Assembly (NCBI GenBank): GCA_025677825.1
Contig: JAIXMO010000084.1
Location: 16,446 to 80,445 of the forward strand
Origin: Helicostylum pulchrum
Lineage: Eukaryota > Mucoromycota > Mucoromycetes > Mucorales > Mucoraceae
Reading direction: 5' to 3'
DNA length: 64,000 nucleotides
Under the pieces are notes generated by a model. It was not told the DNA's origin. It searched no databases and saw only the letters and a list, made by a program, of their open reading frames with translations. Shown here in pieces: positions 60,117-64,000 of the stretch. Position 1 is the first letter of the stretch. Each line of letters opens with the position of its first letter. The position numbers and the translations under genes were made by a program.

Positions 60117-62128
60117 ATGGCTTCACTTTATAATTTCAAGAAGATCGAGCCAGTGCCTACTTCCTCTGACTTTGTCGACATTATTTTGTCAAAGACCCAG
60201 AGAAAGACACCTACTGTTATTCACAAGAATTACAATATTGGACGTATCAGACAGTTTTATATGCGTAAGGTCAAGTTTACTCAAGAGAACTTTGATGAAA
60301 AGTTTAAGAATATTTTAGACGAGTTCCCCAAGTTAGAGGTATGTAGAAGTAATCGATTTTTATTTTTATTTTTGCTGTTTAAAAAAAAAGGGGGAGGACA
60401 TGTGCTAATATTTAATATGATAATTAGGATATTCATCCTTTCTATGCTGATTTAATGAACGTATTGTATGATAGAGATCATTACAAGTTAGCTCTCGGTC
60501 AAATCAACACAGCTCGTCATTTAATCGATCAAGTTGCCAAGGATTACGTCCGTCTCTTAAAGTTTGGTGATTCACTCTACAGATGTAAGCAATTGAAGAA
60601 GGCTGCTTTAGGTAGAATGGCTACTGTTATGAAGCGTCAAAAGGATAGTTTAGCCTATCTTGAACAAGTGCGTCAACATTTGTCTCGTTTACCTTCTATT
60701 GATCCCAACACCCGTACCCTTTTAATTTGTGGTTACCCTAACGTTGGTAAATCTTCTTTTATAAACAAGATTACCCGTGCTGAAGTTGATGTCCAACCTT
60801 ATGCTTTCACCACCAAGTCTCTCTTTGTTGGTCACATGGATTATAAATATATGAGATGGCAAGTAATTGATACTCCTGGTATTTTGGATCACCCCTTAGA
60901 AGAACGTAATACTATTGAGATGCAATCTATTACAGCCATGGCACATTTAAGATCTTGTATCATGTATTTCATGGATTTATCTGAGCAATGTGGTTACAGT
61001 GTTGAAGATCAAGTCAAGTTATTCCACAGCATTAAGCCTCTTTTTGCCAACAAGCCTATTGTTTTAGTTATCAACAAGATTGATCAAGTAAAGCCTGAGG
61101 ATCTCCCCGAGGAGCAAAGAAAATGGATTGAAGAAATTGCAGCTGAAGAAAACGCTACTGTCTTGACCATGTCTTGCTACAACGACGAAGGTGTTATGAG
61201 TGTTCGTAACAGTGCTTGTGATAAGTTATTAGCTGCTCGTGTTGAAATGAAGATGAAGGGTAACAAGATTAACGATGTTATTAACAAGATTCATTTGGCC
61301 AGACCTCAACAAAGAGACAACATTGCTCGTCTTCCTCATATTCCTGCTGAAACCAAGACCAGAGTCAAGTATGACAAGAACGATCCTAACCGTCGTAAGC
61401 TCGAAAAGGATATTGAAGAAGAGAACGGTGGTGCCGGTGTCTTCAACGTTGATCTTAAGAAGAAGTACATGTTGGAAGATGATGAATGGAAATATGATAC
61501 TATTCCTGAATTCTTGGACGGTCATAACGTTGCTGACTTTATCGATGCTGAAATTGCCGAGAAGTTGGAAGCCTTGGAGAGAGAAGAAGAACGTTTGGAA
61601 GCTGAAGGTTTCTATCAATCCGATGATGAGATTCTTGACGATGAGGAGGAAATTCTTCGTACAGCTGCTGATGGTATTCGTGACCGTAAGAGATTAATCG
61701 TACAAGCTCATCGTGCTGCTCGTGGTAGAACTAGACCTGTCTTGCCCAAGACTACTGCCGCCAAGTTCACTACCGTCGGTGAGATGGGTGAACACCTCGA
61801 AAGTATGGGTATTGATGCTACTGATGCTGTTGAACATACTCGTTCTGCTGCCGCTGGCCGTAAGCGTACTCGTGCCGAAGCTATTCCTGATCAAGCTGTT
61901 AAGGAAGTTGAGGTCAATGAACGTGATGAAGTACTTAGTGAAGAAATGAGTAACTTGGGCTTCCGTAACGTTAAGCAAAAGTTGGAAGCTGACAAACAAA
62001 AGAAACAAGGTCAAAAGCCTAGCTCCATTATGGGTAAGCGTGGTGAATCTGACAGACAAATCCAAACCAAGATGCCCAAGCATTTGTTCTCTGGTAAGCG
62101 TGGTATGGGTTCCACGGATCGTCGTTAA
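60117..62128 (+). CDS. NOG1: Nucleolar GTP-binding protein 1 (60S ribosome biogenesis GTPase)
   Basis: Two exons (60117-60338, 60428-62128) give 640 residues, the usual length for NOG1. The N-terminal helical domain begins [20 protein letters not shown]. The GTPase core has P-loop GYPNVGKSS (about 176-184), the switch I Thr in [29 protein letters not shown] (G3), NKIDQV (G4) and MSCYNDEGV (G5). The C-terminal half is charged, ending in [20 protein letters not shown] and [10 protein letters not shown] as in the family. NOG1 binds pre-60S particles in the nucleolus and blocks the peptide exit tunnel until late maturation. Codon use is more C-rich than in neighbours (GTC, ACC, AAG), in line with high expression. 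Confidence 0.96.
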
Positions 62129-62353
62129 ATTTTACTATACTTTAATATATTAGTTTGTTTTTTATTATTATTATTTCCTTTTTGACACATTTTTCTTTCC
62201 TCTATATAGCACTCACTTTTTTTTTATATACTCTGTCTTTTTCAACCTTTCTTTCCCCATCTATTTTTTGCATGAAATAAAATATACACTTTTTTTAAAA
62301 AAAAATATAATATCGGAGACCTTTCTTCTTTTTTAAATATATATTTTTTAGTC

Positions 62354-63065
62354 ATGGGTACAAATTTTCAAATTGAATCTCGTACAGGAAGAGATCATCA
62401 AGTTTATGACGATGATAATATTCGACAAGTATTGTACAGTACTAAAATACTCTTGTATTGTTTATTCATCTATTTTTTTCTTCTTTTTCTTTCTAGGTTA
62501 CAGGTTGCATCGCTATAGATCCTAAAACTAACAAAGTCTTGGTCATTTCCAGTAGTAAACGCGAAAATGTTTGGGTTCTTGTAAGTTGATAAATTAAAGA
62601 TATTACAGGGAAAACTAATAAAAATATGTAAAAATATGTAAACTAGCCCAAAGGAGGCTGGGAAGATGATGAAACAAAAGAGCAAGCTGCAGTACGTGAG
62701 ACGTATGAAGAAGGTAGGCTTATTTATTTGTTTGTGACAACAATTAACCTCCCCCTCCCTTTTATTTTAGCTGGTGTTAAAGGACGTATTAATGGCTTAG
62801 TAGGTAGTTACATCGATTATGACATGTATGGTGTACCAAAATCAAAGGTATGGTTTTATGAAATGGAAGTGACTGAAATCTTAAGTCAATGGCCTGAAAG
62901 TAGTTTCCGTCAACGTAAATGGGTAAGCTATTTTTTTTCTTAGTACCTTTATAACCTGTATACTAACTTATTCGATAGTGTACCTTTGATGAAGCAATGG
63001 AATACCTTCGCTTTAAACCATTTATGCAAAAAGCCGTCTTGGCCTCCACTTTTGGGTCTAAATAA
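62354..63065 (+). CDS. Diphosphoinositol polyphosphate phosphohydrolase-type Nudix hydrolase
   Basis: Five exons (62354-62428, 62497-62580, 62647-62713, 62771-62922, 62979-63065) give 154 residues. The Nudix box is intact: LPKGGWEDDETKEQAAVRET followed by YEEAGV, with all metal-binding glutamates. VTGCIAIDPKTNKVLVISSS and WPESSFRQRKWCTFDEAMEY are typical of DIPP/Aps1-like enzymes, which remove the beta-phosphate from inositol pyrophosphates and cleave diadenosine polyphosphates. It is a paralogue of the gene at 53763, which has lost the same residues. It lies 225 bp behind NOG1. Confidence 0.92.
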
Positions 63066-63145
63066 AAAACGTCATATTTAAATCAGCTCAACTCCCTGCC
63101 TTTTTTTTTTCTTTTTTCTTCTTTTTTCGCCTATTCTCCTTCAAT

Positions 63146-64000
63146 ATGTCTTCTTTATATAACTTTTCGGTTAAAACTATTAAAAAAACTGAATGGGACT
63201 TGAGTTCACTCAAAGGAAAAGTAATGTAAAATAAAAAAAAGACTTGTTATGAAATATAAACTGATATATATAATTTTTTGGTGTAGGTTGTTCTCATTGT
63301 TAATGTTGCCAGCAAGTGTGGTTTTGCTGTACAATATGCTGGTCTAGAAAGCATTTATAAGAAATACAAAGACCGAGGCTTTGAAGTTATTGGAGCACCT
63401 TGTAACCAATTCATGAATCAAGGTAAAAAAAAAAAAAAAAAAAAAAACTGAAACCATGTTATCAATTATGCTAAAAAATGATTTATTGTATAGAGCCTGG
63501 AACTTCAGAAGGTAAACGATATACAAGATACAAAATAATTGTAATTTAACGTGTACTTTTCTATATTTTTAAGAAATTGAGAACATTTGTAGAGTTAAAT
63601 ATGGTATTACTTTTCCACTTCTTGACAAGCTGTAAGATATTATAGATATAAATACTTGTTTTTTGTCTGTTATTTAAAATACTCTTTTGTGTTTGATAGT
63701 GATGTAAATGGAGCAAACGAATCACCTTTATATAAGTTTTTAAAGGAATCGAAACCTGGACTTTTTAAGTAAGCAAAAAAAAAAAAAAAAAAAAAAAAAA
63801 CTATGTATTGATATATCCACCTTTATCCACCTTTTACATAGTCTGAAACCTGTCAAATGGAACTTTGAAGTAAGAATTTATGCAGTTTTTTTCAACAATA
63901 CAATGCTAAAATTTTACACCCCTTTTTTAAAATTTTAGAAATTCTTGATTGACAAAGAAGGTCAAGTATATAAGCGTTATGCTTCTACTACGGAACCATC
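63146..64000 (+). CDS. Glutathione peroxidase-like thiol peroxidase (3' end beyond window)
   Basis: Seven exons are visible (63146-63220, 63287-63422, 63494-63511, 63574-63631, 63700-63768, 63842-63869, 63939-64000 partial), coding 123 residues so far; the family has about 160. The active-site Cys sits in [16 protein letters not shown], the Gln in CNQFMNQEPGT and the Trp-Asn in KWNFEKFLID. The second cysteine expected for thioredoxin-linked fungal enzymes is in [11 protein letters not shown]. It reduces hydroperoxides, usually with thioredoxin. The QF-MN-QEPG segment is unusual; most homologues have Gly and a small or polar residue there. Introns are very short and A-rich (poly-A runs at 63427 and 63775). 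Confidence 0.92.

Noticed and set aside
61229..62083. Antisense frames of 129 codons over NOG1
   Set aside because: Shadows of a strongly conserved plus-strand gene.
60455..62128. NOG1 starting at the internal ATG at 60455
   Set aside because: The upstream exon 60117-60338 encodes the conserved NOG1 N terminus and splices in frame, so the internal Met is not the start.

Overview
This window is eukaryotic. It is AT-rich, its genes are dense and broken by short introns (mostly 50-100 bp, GT-AG, one GC-AG), and its homopolymer tracts are long. The protein set (C2/class-3 lipase, LIM-C1-RhoGAP, fungal-type P450, Ndc10-like recombinase remnant, Fanzor relics) points to a filamentous fungus, most likely Mucoromycota/Mucorales. 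That assignment is inferred from gene content; no rRNA or marker gene was seen. All exon junctions are read by eye from splice signals and frame continuity.

Left part (1-7.5 kb) is a graveyard of mobile-element genes: a broken Fanzor (eukaryotic TnpB-like nuclease) at about 0.96-1.99 kb, a nearly intact pogo/Tigger-type DDE transposase gene (2683-4257) whose first catalytic Asp is Asn, and two decayed genes of unknown family (about 4.95-6.2 kb with an AT-hook, and about 6.6-7.5 kb).

The housekeeping block (8-24 kb) holds a cytochrome P450 (+), a PRA1-family membrane-traffic protein (-), mitochondrial GatA (+), a LIM-C1-RhoGAP (+), a FAM32A homologue (+), a C2/class-3 lipase resembling diacylglycerol lipase (+), a Cys-rich/HNH-nuclease-like gene (+) and the AP-1 clathrin adaptor sigma subunit (-). 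Several (PRA1, AP-1 sigma, RhoGAP, lipase) are membrane-trafficking or signalling genes but are separately transcribed.

The centre (24.3-48.0 kb, minus strand) is the most striking part: one gene model of 27 exons coding for about 7,269 residues in which every intron is phase 1. The N-terminal third carries about ten ricin-B-type beta-trefoil-like segments. The middle has helical blocks and repeated glycine-zipper hydrophobic segments. It is followed by an array of eight alternating pairs of two exon types (A and B), nearly identical including introns. Six of the A exons also contain a 66-bp minisatellite in 3 to 8 copies. The C terminus looks like a degenerate haloacid-dehalogenase domain.

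Right part (50-64 kb): an ER FKBP-type prolyl isomerase, a Nudix protein with a broken catalytic box, a fragment of an Ndc10/Crypton-like recombinase, a second and better preserved intron-containing Fanzor relic with a GC-rich nested hairpin just behind it, the ribosome-biogenesis GTPase NOG1, a second Nudix protein with an intact catalytic box (diphosphoinositol polyphosphate phosphohydrolase type) and the 5' part of a glutathione peroxidase cut by the window end.
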